64,000 nucleotides of DNA. Source: Caballeronia sp. dw_276 (GTDB lineage: Bacteria; Pseudomonadota; Gammaproteobacteria; Burkholderiales; Burkholderiaceae). Position 1 is the first letter of the stretch. The number at the start of each line of letters is the position of its first letter. This document shows positions 1 to 8,054 of the stretch, piece after piece. Under the pieces are notes generated by a model. It was not told the DNA's origin, searched no databases, and worked only from the letters and a program-made list of their open reading frames with translations. Made by a program: the position numbers and the translations under genes. The DNA lies in the NCBI RefSeq assembly GCF_018449635.1, contig NZ_JAAVUV010000005.1, positions 124,001 to 188,000 of the forward strand, read 5' to 3'.

Positions 1-735
1 CGAGAGCTTCATCACGGCCGGCGACTTGAATGCATCTCCGTAATTCTTGACCGGCTTGATCGCGGCTTGTTCCGCGCGCAAGGTTTCATCGAGATCGCGC
101 TTTTCCTGGTCGGAGAGCCACTTCACCTGCGCCGGCTTGTCCTGCACGATAAACCACCAGATCACCGCCCAGATGATCGCCGGTACGCCTTCGACCACGA
201 ACATATGACGCCAGCCGAACGCGTTGATCAGATAGCCCGATACCACCGACATCCACAGCACCGTCACCGGATTACCGAGAATCAGGAACGTATTCGCGCG
301 CGAGCGTTCGGACTTCGTGAACCAGTTCGAGATGAAGATCAGCATGGCCGGCATCACGGCCGCTTCGACGATGCCGAGCACGAAACGCAACGCCATCAGC
401 GAAGGAATGTTCGTCACCACGCCGGTCAGCGCCGCGCAGCCGCCCCATAAAATCAGGCTGACGAACACGAGCTTTTTCACGCTGCGGCGTTCGGCGTAGA
501 TCGCGCCGGGGATCTGGAAGAAGAAATAGCCGAGGAAAAACAACGCGCCAATCAGCGATGCCAGCCCCTTGCTGATCCCGAGATCGTGATTGATCCCCGC
601 CGCCGATGCAAAACCGAAGTTTGCCCGGTCGAGATACGCAAGGCTGTAGGTGATGAACACGATCGGCATGATCGTCCACCAGCGGCGTACCGCGAGTGTG
701 GGTTTGTTCGTCGTTTTATCGCTGGCTTGTTGCAT
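1..735 (-). CDS. kguT: MFS transporter, probable 2-ketogluconate permease (cut by window edge)
   Basis: This is the N-terminal 245 residues of a major facilitator superfamily transporter; the rest lies beyond base 1. The ATG at 735 follows GGAG with a 6-base gap. The sequence LAYLDRANFGFA near residue 35 and several hydrophobic helices are typical of the anion:cation symporter (ACS) branch, which carries sugar acids across the inner membrane. It starts about 30 bases after the sugar kinase and runs the same way, so it should be the third gene of the operon. The order epimerase-like, kinase, transporter matches kguE-kguK-kguT of Pseudomonas, which makes 2-ketogluconate the likely substrate. 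That substrate is an inference from gene order and the upstream operator. A different sugar acid such as 2-keto-3-deoxygluconate is the alternative. Confidence 0.75.
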   Translation of the reverse strand, partial: MQQASDKTTNKPTLAVRRWWTIMPIVFITYSLAYLDRANFGFASAAGINHDLGISKGLASLIGALFFLGYFFFQIPGAIYAERRSVKKLVFVSLILWGGCAALTGVVTNIPSLMALRFVLGIVEAAVMPAMLIFISNWFTKSERSRANTFLILGNPVTVLWMSVVSGYLINAFGWRHMFVVEGVPAIIWAVIWWFIVQDKPAQVKWLSDQEKRDLDETLRAEQAAIKPVKNYGDAFKSPAVMKLS

Positions 736-764
736 GCGTGTCTCCGTCCGTGAGCGTGTCCGCG

Positions 765-1760
765 TTACGAGGCGACCGTGGTGGGCGCTTGTTCCAGCTT
801 GTCAAGTTCGGCGCGCGTCGGCAGGCCTTCGCTGTCGCCGATCACCTGAATTGCCAGCGCGCCGATGCGGTTGCCGCGCGTCAACGCGTGACGCACATCG
901 CGGCCTTCGAGCAGCGCGCTGACTACACCGACGGCGAAACCATCGCCTGCGCCGACGGTATCGACGACATTTTCAACCGGTATCGCCGGCACGGTGCCTT
1001 GTTCGTTGTCCGCAGTCCGGAAATATGCGCCGTGTGCGCCGAGCTTCACCACGACGCCCATCGCGCCCTGGTCCAGATAAAACTTGGCGATGTCCCCGGG
1101 CTCCGTGTACCCCGTCAGGATCTTGCCTTCGCTCACGCCCGGCAAGACCCAGTCGGCGTGCGCCGCGAGCGCGTTGAGCGCCTCGGCCATCGCTTCCTGC
1201 GACGGCCACAGCGTCGGGCGCAGGTTTGGATCGAAGGAAATGGTCTTGCCTGCGCGGCGCATTTCGGCCGCCATATGGAACGCGAGTTCGCGCGATGTCG
1301 CCGAGATCGCGGGCGCCACGCCCGTCAAATGCAAATGGCGCGCGCCGAGTACGTAATCCGCGACGTAGTCATCGAGCGACAAATGGCTCGCCGCCGAACC
1401 CTTGCGAAAATATTCGATGGACGGATCGCTTCCATCGTCATTTTTGGATTTCAGCTGGAACGCGGTCGGATATCGCTCGTCGATGGTGACGCGGCTCGAA
1501 TCGATGCCCTCCTGCGCGAGCACGTCGAGCACGTAACGGCCGAAAGAATCGCGGCCGACGCGGCTCATCCAGCCGACCTTGAAACCCAGCCGCGACAAGC
1601 CGATCGCGACATTCAGGTCGGCGCCGGCGACGCGTTTGGTGAAATGTCCGACCTTCGCGAGATCGCCGGTTTCGGTCGCGACGAACAGCGTCATGGCTTC
1701 GCCGTAGGTCACAACATCGAGTACGGGGCTTGTGTTCGGTTTGTCGTTGGTCATGTTCAT
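765..1760 (-). CDS. kguK: PfkB-family sugar kinase, probable 2-ketogluconate kinase
   Basis: A 331-residue ribokinase/PfkB-family kinase that phosphorylates a keto-sugar acid with ATP in the cytoplasm. The C-terminal PfkB signature DTVGAGDGF is at residues 267-275, with D273 as the expected catalytic base. The N-terminal substrate-binding half contains the glycine-containing stretch GADLNVAIGLSRLG. Its ATG overlaps the stop codon of the upstream gene as ATGA (1757-1760), so the two are translationally coupled. By sequence alone it could be named 2-keto-3-deoxygluconokinase (KdgK), which is close in the family. The neighbouring isomerase-like gene, the ACS-type transporter and the PtxS-like palindrome favour 2-ketogluconate kinase (KguK). 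The family is certain, the exact substrate is not. Confidence 0.8.
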   Translation of the reverse strand: MNMTNDKPNTSPVLDVVTYGEAMTLFVATETGDLAKVGHFTKRVAGADLNVAIGLSRLGFKVGWMSRVGRDSFGRYVLDVLAQEGIDSSRVTIDERYPTAFQLKSKNDDGSDPSIEYFRKGSAASHLSLDDYVADYVLGARHLHLTGVAPAISATSRELAFHMAAEMRRAGKTISFDPNLRPTLWPSQEAMAEALNALAAHADWVLPGVSEGKILTGYTEPGDIAKFYLDQGAMGVVVKLGAHGAYFRTADNEQGTVPAIPVENVVDTVGAGDGFAVGVVSALLEGRDVRHALTRGNRIGALAIQVIGDSEGLPTRAELDKLEQAPTTVAS

Positions 1761-2527
1761 GGTTCAGTCGATGCTATTTGCCTGACGTAGCGTGCGGCGT
1801 CATCGGCAAGATGCGCCGGGTCGAACGGGAATTCGATACCGCGCGGGACGTCGGAAGGGAGTTGTTTTAAAAGTGCGGTGAAATATGCGTCGTCCGTTGC
1901 CGGCGCGGTCGCGAATCGTCGCGCGCCTTCGCCCTCGACAGCCTTGCAATGGATGTAGGTTACGTACTCGCCAAGACGCCTGGCGGCTTCGAGCGGATCC
2001 TGATCGGCCCAGCGCCAGTTGCCCGTATCGAAGGTCATCGAAAGCGCGTGGGAGCGCGGTTTCAACGCATCGAACAATGCGGCAAAGGCGTCGATCGTGC
2101 CGCCTGCTCTCAACTGGCCGTTTTCGACCACGACCTTCGCTTTTGATTCAGCGATGCCTGCTATCAGCCGATCGAGCGTGTTTGCATCCGTGGCGGTGCC
2201 GGTAGTCGCCGACCCGCCCAACTGAAACTTGACGATACGCGCACCAAGCGCATCGGCTTCGGCCAGCGTTTGGGTCATGGCGGTTTCATCGAGCGCGCCT
2301 TGGTCGTCGAACAAAGTCGCGGGCGTGGAATAGACCGGCCAGATTCCCGCCGCGCGGATTTTGTCGCCGAGATCACGAAGGGGATCGGGCTGTGATTGGC
2401 TGTCGTCGGCGAAAAGTTCACGGCGCACTTCGAACCCTGCCGCGCCGGCTTTTGCCGCGACTTCCGCCCAGGCTGCGTGGCCGTCACGACGAATCGCCTC
2501 CACGCCAAATGCGCTTGCGACGATCAC
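1757..2527 (-). CDS. kguE: KguE-like sugar phosphate isomerase/epimerase (TIM barrel)
   Basis: A xylose-isomerase-like TIM-barrel protein of about 256 residues, first gene of the operon. Recognisable parts are GFEVRRELF in the N-terminal third, the metal-site stretch KVVVENGQ, FDTGNWRWADQDP and YIHCKAVEG. In Pseudomonas the equivalent KguE is encoded before the 2-ketogluconate kinase, but its reaction is not well defined. The reading frame is open up to 2749, with in-frame ATGs at 2707 and 2614. I chose the GTG at 2527 because AAAGGGA lies upstream (long 11-base gap), conserved-looking protein begins there (VIVASAFG), and codons between 2614 and 2527 lack the usual GC-rich third position. The ATG at 2614 sits directly beside a palindromic operator and has no ribosome site. 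The start is the uncertain part. Confidence 0.7.
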   Translation of the reverse strand: MIVASAFGVEAIRRDGHAAWAEVAAKAGAAGFEVRRELFADDSQSQPDPLRDLGDKIRAAGIWPVYSTPATLFDDQGALDETAMTQTLAEADALGARIVKFQLGGSATTGTATDANTLDRLIAGIAESKAKVVVENGQLRAGGTIDAFAALFDALKPRSHALSMTFDTGNWRWADQDPLEAARRLGEYVTYIHCKAVEGEGARRFATAPATDDAYFTALLKQLPSDVPRGIEFPFDPAHLADDAARYVRQIASTEP

Positions 2528-2616
2528 GACCGGAACGTTCCCTTTAGGGGCCGCATTTTTGACCAGATTTCCGGAAATGCTCGATTCCACAGTCGAATAT
2601 GGCTTGATTTGCATCT

Positions 2617-2630
2617 TGGAACCGGTTCCA
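2617..2630 (-). promoter_or_regulatory. PtxS-like LacI-family operator upstream of the kgu operon
   Basis: TGGAACCGGTTCCA is a perfect 14-base palindrome. LacI-family operators have a central CG, and the PtxS operator reported for Pseudomonas 2-ketogluconate genes is TGAAACCGGTTTCA, differing at one position in each half. It lies about 90 bases before the chosen kguE start, where a repressor would block transcription. A second shorter palindrome, GGAACGTTCC, is at 2532-2541. No LacI-type regulator gene is in the window; it may lie beyond base 1. Confidence 0.65.
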
Positions 2631-2897
2631 AAAACAATTTTTAAAAAAGACGCATGGGCGTCCGGTATTTCGAGATGATCCGCCAGCGACCGGCAGGTTG
2701 CCATCATGGAAATCCCTAACGCTCGGGACCAAGACCTGCCGGCGACCAATCGGCCGCAATCCTTTTCAACAACTTGAAAATCGCCCCACCCTACAATTTG
2801 CTTTGCCGATTATCAACGCTCGCCACGAAAGTTTCTGTTTTGATATCGATTGCATCTTCAACGTTGACGCACGTGACCGGAGACAGGAGCTTTATTC

Positions 2898-4169
2898 ATG
2901 TTCGACCAGCAAGGACTTCAGGACGGACTCGATCTGGTCGCGATTTTGGCGAAGACCAACCAAATCCGCGCGCTTGAACACGTTGTCACAGAACTGAGCA
3001 GCGCATTCGCCGATAACGCGGGCGCATTCAGAGCGCTAGCATTCGTCCTGAACACAAACGATCGGTTCGCTGAAGCATTCGGCATCGCAACACGAGGTTT
3101 GACCGTTGATCCAACGCATCCTCTGTTGCATCACAACGCGGCGCGCGCGTTGAGCATTCGTGGCAGGACCGTGGAAGGCCGGCCATACAGCGCGGAAGCA
3201 GCACGGCTTTTGCCCGACAACCCCCAACTGCAATTCCACTTTGCCGGCGTCCAGCTCGCGCTCGGGGAATATGCCGAAGGCTGGAAACGATACAAATGGT
3301 TCTACGAGATTCCATCGAACGAAATCTTGCGTGTTCGTCCGGCATTTCCCGAGTGGAACGGTGAGTCAGTCGCGGGCTGCGAGTTCCTGCTGGTCGGCGA
3401 ACAGGGATGTGGCGATCAAATACAGTTTCTGCGATTTGCTGATTGGTTGCATAAGCAAGGCGCAACGGTCGATGTGCTTGTGAGTGAGCCCGTTGCGGTC
3501 CTGGCGGCCGGTTTGAAAAGCGTGAGGACCGTATTCACCGCAATGCCGGCTGGCCCATACTCTTATTGGTGCTACATGTTCAGGATGCCCGAACATGTGA
3601 ACCTCGATTTGCAGATGCTGCCTGTTGTGATGCCTTATCTTTCCGCTTCGGGGGAACGCCGGGAACTGTGGAAAACGCATATCGATGCAATGTCATCTGC
3701 GGCCAAGAAAAAGCGCATCGGCTTTGTATGGGCGGGTAGCCCGATTCATCCGCTTGACCGCTTTCGCTCCATGCAGCTTGATGCGCTGCGGCCTTTGTTC
3801 GCCTTCACCGATATAACGTGGTTCTCACTACAAAAAGGTGGCCGAGAGCGCGATGCCGAGTCGTTGTCCGGAGAATTTGACGTTCAAACATTAGGTCCGG
3901 AAATCGCTGACTTCACCGATACGCTCGCCATCCTCCACGCCCTTGATCTGCTGATCACTGTAGACACGTCGGTGGCTCATCTTGCGGGCGCCGCCGAACT
4001 ACCCGTGTGGACGCTCGTTCCCGCCAACACCGAATGGCGATGGCTTACCGGCAGGACAGATAGTCCGTGGTATCCATCGATGCGAATATTTCGCCAACGT
4101 GAACTGGGGGACTGGGAGAGCGTTATAGAAGACGTGAAATGCGCTTTGCTGGACTGGTCCGGCACCTAA
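2898..4169 (+). CDS. TPR protein with a C-terminal GT9-like glycosyltransferase domain
   Basis: A 423-residue protein with two parts. Residues 1-135 are helical and TPR-like (pairs such as FRALAFVLNTNDRFAEAFGIA and an LGEYAEGWKRY repeat). The second part resembles glycosyltransferase family 9, the heptosyltransferase fold: GEQGCGDQIQFLRF at 167-180, a GFVWAGSP loop, FSLQKG, and DTSVAHLAGA near the end, which in the family contacts the nucleotide sugar. TPR-GT fusions of this type are common in proteobacteria, but acceptor and donor are usually unknown. The ATG follows AGGAG at a good distance. It stands alone between the kgu operon (divergent) and a LysR gene (convergent, 4 bases apart). There is no signal peptide, so it is probably cytoplasmic. 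Confidence 0.7.
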   Translation: MFDQQGLQDGLDLVAILAKTNQIRALEHVVTELSSAFADNAGAFRALAFVLNTNDRFAEAFGIATRGLTVDPTHPLLHHNAARALSIRGRTVEGRPYSAEAARLLPDNPQLQFHFAGVQLALGEYAEGWKRYKWFYEIPSNEILRVRPAFPEWNGESVAGCEFLLVGEQGCGDQIQFLRFADWLHKQGATVDVLVSEPVAVLAAGLKSVRTVFTAMPAGPYSYWCYMFRMPEHVNLDLQMLPVVMPYLSASGERRELWKTHIDAMSSAAKKKRIGFVWAGSPIHPLDRFRSMQLDALRPLFAFTDITWFSLQKGGRERDAESLSGEFDVQTLGPEIADFTDTLAILHALDLLITVDTSVAHLAGAAELPVWTLVPANTEWRWLTGRTDSPWYPSMRIFRQRELGDWESVIEDVKCALLDWSGT

Positions 4170-4173
4170 AGCC

Positions 4174-5064
4174 TCATTGCTCCGCGCCGCCTTCCAGACA
4201 CAACGCGTAAAAGCTCGCCGCCACCCTCGATGGCGCCGCCGCGTGCGGCATCAAGATCGAGAACCTCCGCGTCAAGGGTTCCGGCGCGATGCGCAGACGC
4301 TGCAAGGCGCCGTCCTCGTGGCGCATCGACATCGCCGATACGAATCCAATTCCCATCCCCGCCCTTACCGCTTCCTTCACGCCTTCCACGCCCGCAATTT
4401 CCAGCGCGACGCGCATTTGAACGCCGGCGCGCGCGCACGCTCGCTCGACCAGTTGACGCACGCCCGAACCCGCCTCGCGCAACACCAGCGGCCCGCCGCA
4501 GAGCGCTTCCAACGTCGCCTCACTGCCAGACGTCGTCAGAGGGTGCCCACTCGGCGCGATCGCGACAATCTCGTCCTCGCGCCACGGCGTGGCTTCGGTC
4601 CCGGGCGGCAGATCCGCGCCGACCGGCCCTTCGATCATCGCGATATCGAGCGAACCGAGCGCGGCGACGATCTCGCTCGTGTTGCCATCGATAGTGTGAA
4701 TCACCACGTTCGGATATTTCCGATGAAACGCCGCAATCAGATAAGGCAACAGATAACTAGCGGGTGTCGTGCTCGCTCCGATTCGCAGCGTGCCGCTTTC
4801 GACGCCGCGCAGCGCGTTGCGGTACGCGTGCGCCTGATCGAAGGTGTCGCGAATTCGCGCGGCGTAGACGACGAGTTGTTCGCCGGCCGCGGTCAGCTTG
4901 ATGCCACGGCCGTCGCGCTGATACAGCGGCTCGCCAAATTCGTCTTGCAGTTGCCGCAATTGCCCGGAAACCGCCGGTTGCGATAAGTGCAACGCGATCG
5001 CCGCGCGACTGATATTCCCGTGCTCGGCGACGGTGGCGAAGGTTATAAGCTGGTCGGGGGTCAT
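4174..5064 (-). CDS. LysR-family transcriptional regulator (YeiE-like position)
   Basis: A 296-residue LysR-type regulator. The winged helix-turn-helix occupies residues 1-60 (FATVAEHGNISRAAIALHLS followed by QPAVSGQLRQL), and the co-inducer-binding domain follows from about residue 90 (GTLRIGASTTPASYLLP). It is transcribed away from a YeiH-type putative exporter, the same arrangement as yeiE/yeiH in enterobacteria, so it probably controls that gene and itself. The shared intergenic region has two nested inverted repeats that include its own start codon. No clear ribosome-binding site precedes the ATG, so translation may be weak or the mRNA may be nearly leaderless. The effector is unknown. 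Confidence 0.85.
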   Translation of the reverse strand: MTPDQLITFATVAEHGNISRAAIALHLSQPAVSGQLRQLQDEFGEPLYQRDGRGIKLTAAGEQLVVYAARIRDTFDQAHAYRNALRGVESGTLRIGASTTPASYLLPYLIAAFHRKYPNVVIHTIDGNTSEIVAALGSLDIAMIEGPVGADLPPGTEATPWREDEIVAIAPSGHPLTTSGSEATLEALCGGPLVLREAGSGVRQLVERACARAGVQMRVALEIAGVEGVKEAVRAGMGIGFVSAMSMRHEDGALQRLRIAPEPLTRRFSILMPHAAAPSRVAASFYALCLEGGAEQ

Positions 5065-5109
5065 TTGGGTGAAAGTATCGGCTGAACCGATACTTTACAT
5101 CCCAAATGA
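5061..5109. promoter_or_regulatory. Nested inverted repeats between the LysR gene and the yeiH-like gene
   Basis: The inner perfect repeat has 10-base arms, AAAGTATCGG (5072-5081) and CCGATACTTT (5087-5096), with a 5-base centre. The outer perfect repeat has 9-base arms, TCATTTGGG (5061-5069) and CCCAAATGA (5101-5109). The left outer arm contains the start codon of the LysR gene. Likely a LysR-type regulator binding site controlling both divergent genes. As RNA it could also fold over the LysR start. Confidence 0.65.
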
Positions 5110-5171
5110 CGATTTTTCATATCGATATATCCAGAATAGGATTGGGATGGTCAAACCAAGGTGAAAAAACC

Positions 5172-6245
5172 ATGTCCTCCGTCGCTACGCCCGTCCTGAA
5201 AACCGCCGCGCCAGTCAGCCAAAAGCGCGGCCAACTGAACGGCATCTTGTTCGTTGCGCTGTTCGCCGGGGCCGTCACGCAGTTATCGGCGTTGCCGGCC
5301 ATCGCAAACTTGGGTTTGAGCCCGTTGATCGTCGGAATCGTGGCGGGAGCGATCTACGGCAACGCGCTGCGCGACGGCATGCCGGAAAGCTGGGCATCGG
5401 GCGTGAATTTCTCCGCGCGGAAATTGCTGCGCATCGCCGTTGGATTTTTCGGGCTGCGCGTGAGCTTGCAGGAAATCGCGCAGGTCGGCCTGCCGGGGTT
5501 GACCGTATCGGTGCTGGTGGTGGTGAGTACGCTCGCAATCGGCACGTGGGCGGGCATGAAACTGATGAAGCTCGACCGTGATACTGCCCTTCTGACCGCT
5601 GCCGGCAGCGCAATTTGCGGCGCGGCGGCGGTGCTTGCGTTCGAATCGACGCTGCAATCCGAGCCGCACAAGAGCGCGATGGCCGTCGGCAGCGTCGTGC
5701 TGTTCGGCACGCTTTCAATGTTCCTTTACCCGCTTGCGGTGCATCTCGGCTTGCTCCATCTGGATACGCTTGGCGTCGGGCTGTTTTTCGGCGGCACAAT
5801 TCACGAAGTGGCGCAGGTCGTGGGCGCGGCGAGCAATGTCAGCCCGGAAGCGACGCATATTGCGACCATCGTGAAAATGACGCGCGTGATGTTGCTTGTG
5901 CCGGTGCTGCTGGTGGTCGGCATGTGGGTGAATCGGTCGCGCAATGCCGTCGATGGCGCCGATGGCACCAAACGCAAGCTCGCAATTCCCTGGTTCGCGC
6001 TGGGTTTCCTTGCGCTGGTTATCGTGAATTCGCTGCATGTTTTACCCGATACCGCCACCCACACGCTCAACACGCTCGATACATTCGCGCTCACCATGGC
6101 AATGACGGCGCTGGGTATCGAAACGAGGATTGCGCAGATTCGTCAGGCCGGACCACGCGCGCTGGTGACAGGGGCAATTTTGTACGCGTGGCTGATTGGC
6201 GGGGGGCTGGCGATCACGATGGGCGTGGAACGGTTGCTGGGGTAA
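5172..6245 (+). CDS. YeiH/UPF0324-family inner-membrane protein, putative sulfate or small-anion exporter
   Basis: A 357-residue, very hydrophobic protein with about ten predicted membrane helices. Family features are the opening helix with GILFVALFAGAVTQLSAL, the glycine-rich loop AAGSAICGAAAVLAFE, the stretch FGGTIHEVAQVVGAA and the C-terminal FALTMAMTALGIETR. The family is annotated as putative sulfate exporters, but the transported compound is not firmly known. The frame is open from 5106. I chose the ATG at 5172 because AAGGTG lies 8 bases upstream and the extra N-terminus would fall in the regulatory region. The divergent LysR gene is the likely regulator. Confidence 0.85.
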   Translation: MSSVATPVLKTAAPVSQKRGQLNGILFVALFAGAVTQLSALPAIANLGLSPLIVGIVAGAIYGNALRDGMPESWASGVNFSARKLLRIAVGFFGLRVSLQEIAQVGLPGLTVSVLVVVSTLAIGTWAGMKLMKLDRDTALLTAAGSAICGAAAVLAFESTLQSEPHKSAMAVGSVVLFGTLSMFLYPLAVHLGLLHLDTLGVGLFFGGTIHEVAQVVGAASNVSPEATHIATIVKMTRVMLLVPVLLVVGMWVNRSRNAVDGADGTKRKLAIPWFALGFLALVIVNSLHVLPDTATHTLNTLDTFALTMAMTALGIETRIAQIRQAGPRALVTGAILYAWLIGGGLAITMGVERLLG

Positions 6246-6348
6246 ATACAAACGCAACCTGTTTAAATGAGTATTTTTCGAACGACGAACCGATATTGGC
6301 AGATTTTGTTAAGATATTTCGAATTAGGTCAACGAATTTCGAGTATCC

Positions 6349-7836
6349 ATGGCATCCATCGGCTACGCACGGCTCATCGAACATTTCTCCTTGCGCGTGC
6401 GCCCCTTGGATGCGCCGGCATCAACTAGCGGCTCCGTGAATCAGAGAGTCAACGCTCACGACCGGATTCTATTCCCGCGAAATGTCTCCATCGACGACTC
6501 GCCCGTAGGGCATCTCGAATTTGCGTTGCGTCATGAGGGCGTAAATTTAGAAGTCATAGATGCCGCTTTCGAGCATATCTCGCCAACTGATCTGTCTAGT
6601 CGGCTCAAAGTCGCGCCAACCGGCGTTCAGATTCGGCGCGCGTGCCATTTGTGGGAGTGGCTCACTGGCCGTGATTTGCCCACGGAAGGTTTCGCCGCAA
6701 CCGGGGGCTATGTCGATCTGTTTCCCCGAGACACCTATGTCACCTCAGAGAAGCCGGTTAACAAGCCGAAATTTCGTGTTCGCGACAACGCTTTGGGCAC
6801 TGCGGACTTTTGCCCAATTGTCCGGCTTAGCGCATTGCCTCAAACGCCGTCGTTAATCGAACTAGTCGATGAAGCCAGCCGCACCCTCGGCACGTTGTCC
6901 GACCCGGCGCTTTACGAGCGCGCCGTCAACTATCTAAATTTGTCCGAAACTCGAAGCAGTTTTGCCATCGAGCGCGAACAGCCGAGTTCGGAAAAACAAG
7001 AGCGATTTATCCAGCTCCTGCGCAGGGCTGGCGAACCGGCCGTCGTCGACGAAGACTGGCTGGTCGGCTTACAAAATACCGTCGTGCGGGATGTGTTCAG
7101 CCAAGAAGCGTCGTATCGAACGACACAAAACTGGCTCGAAGATGCGACCGGACGAATCACATTTTTTCCGCCGCCGCCCGATGATCTGCGCCGCCTCATG
7201 GACGGTTGGGAAGCATTTGTCGGCGAGCACGGTCGCTGCGCCGACGTGCTGGTGAAAGCGGCCTGTGCCGCGTTCGGCTTCGTCTACATCCACCCGTTTC
7301 TTGATGGCAACGGCCGGCTTCATCGTTTTCTTATTCAGCACGTTCTGGCAAGGTCTGTTCCGCTTCCGGGCGGCGCAATCGTTCCGGTGTCTGCAGTCAT
7401 CCTGAAAAACATTCCGGATTACCTGGGCGTGCTGACCGGATTTTCGCGGCCCGTAACCAAGATGTGGCGCTACACGCTCGGTGATGCCGGGCCGATGGTG
7501 ACCGAGGCGTCGGCGAGCCGGGCTTATCGATTTTTCGACGCGAGCCGGGAAGTCGCATTTCTGCATAGAATCATTCAACTTGCTGTGCAAGAAGAGATAC
7601 CACGTGAACTTGCATGGCTTAGCGGCTACGACGCCGCTTTCCAGCAGATCGATGCCGAATTCGACCTGCCTCAAAAAGATATCTCGGCGCTGATCCGGAT
7701 GATCCATTCGAATCAGGGAACAATATCGTCGAACCGTCGCAAACAATTCAACCATGTGCCGGTCGATGTACTAAACCGCATTCAGGGGATCGTGCGGGAA
7801 GCGTTTAGCGTCGGCGGCAGCAATCGGGCGCCATGA
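6349..7836 (+). CDS. Fic-domain protein (putative AMPylase)
   Basis: A 495-residue Fic protein that should transfer AMP, or another nucleotide part, to a hydroxyl group of a target protein. The Fic motif HPFLDGNGRLHR is complete at residues 315-326, with H315 as catalytic base. A candidate N-terminal inhibitory helix (S204 to E208 in SSFAIERE) fits the S/T-x-x-x-E-G/N motif of class II Fic proteins except that R replaces G/N. The first 190 residues are not recognised; the C-terminus may be a winged helix. The upstream 100 bases and the 5' part are richer in A and T than the neighbours, which suggests horizontal acquisition. There is no antitoxin gene beside it, consistent with internal inhibition. 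The ribosome site is weak (GAG 6 bases upstream). Confidence 0.85.
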   Translation: MASIGYARLIEHFSLRVRPLDAPASTSGSVNQRVNAHDRILFPRNVSIDDSPVGHLEFALRHEGVNLEVIDAAFEHISPTDLSSRLKVAPTGVQIRRACHLWEWLTGRDLPTEGFAATGGYVDLFPRDTYVTSEKPVNKPKFRVRDNALGTADFCPIVRLSALPQTPSLIELVDEASRTLGTLSDPALYERAVNYLNLSETRSSFAIEREQPSSEKQERFIQLLRRAGEPAVVDEDWLVGLQNTVVRDVFSQEASYRTTQNWLEDATGRITFFPPPPDDLRRLMDGWEAFVGEHGRCADVLVKAACAAFGFVYIHPFLDGNGRLHRFLIQHVLARSVPLPGGAIVPVSAVILKNIPDYLGVLTGFSRPVTKMWRYTLGDAGPMVTEASASRAYRFFDASREVAFLHRIIQLAVQEEIPRELAWLSGYDAAFQQIDAEFDLPQKDISALIRMIHSNQGTISSNRRKQFNHVPVDVLNRIQGIVREAFSVGGSNRAP

Positions 7837-8054
7837 ACGTTTTTCGAAGAGTCGACGCCTAGCGAGCAAAAAATTTGCGTTCCGCGAATCCAGGGCGTGT
7901 TTTACGAGGCCGAACGGGTACAACTAAGTTTGCGCGTAGGTAGGCGCGATGCTGGCAAGCTTGCAAACGTGCGGGTTTGCACCAGCCTGACGGCACATCT
8001 GTTGCTACCTCCCCAAGTTCAGCCCAATAGCATTCAGACACGAGGATCTTACGA

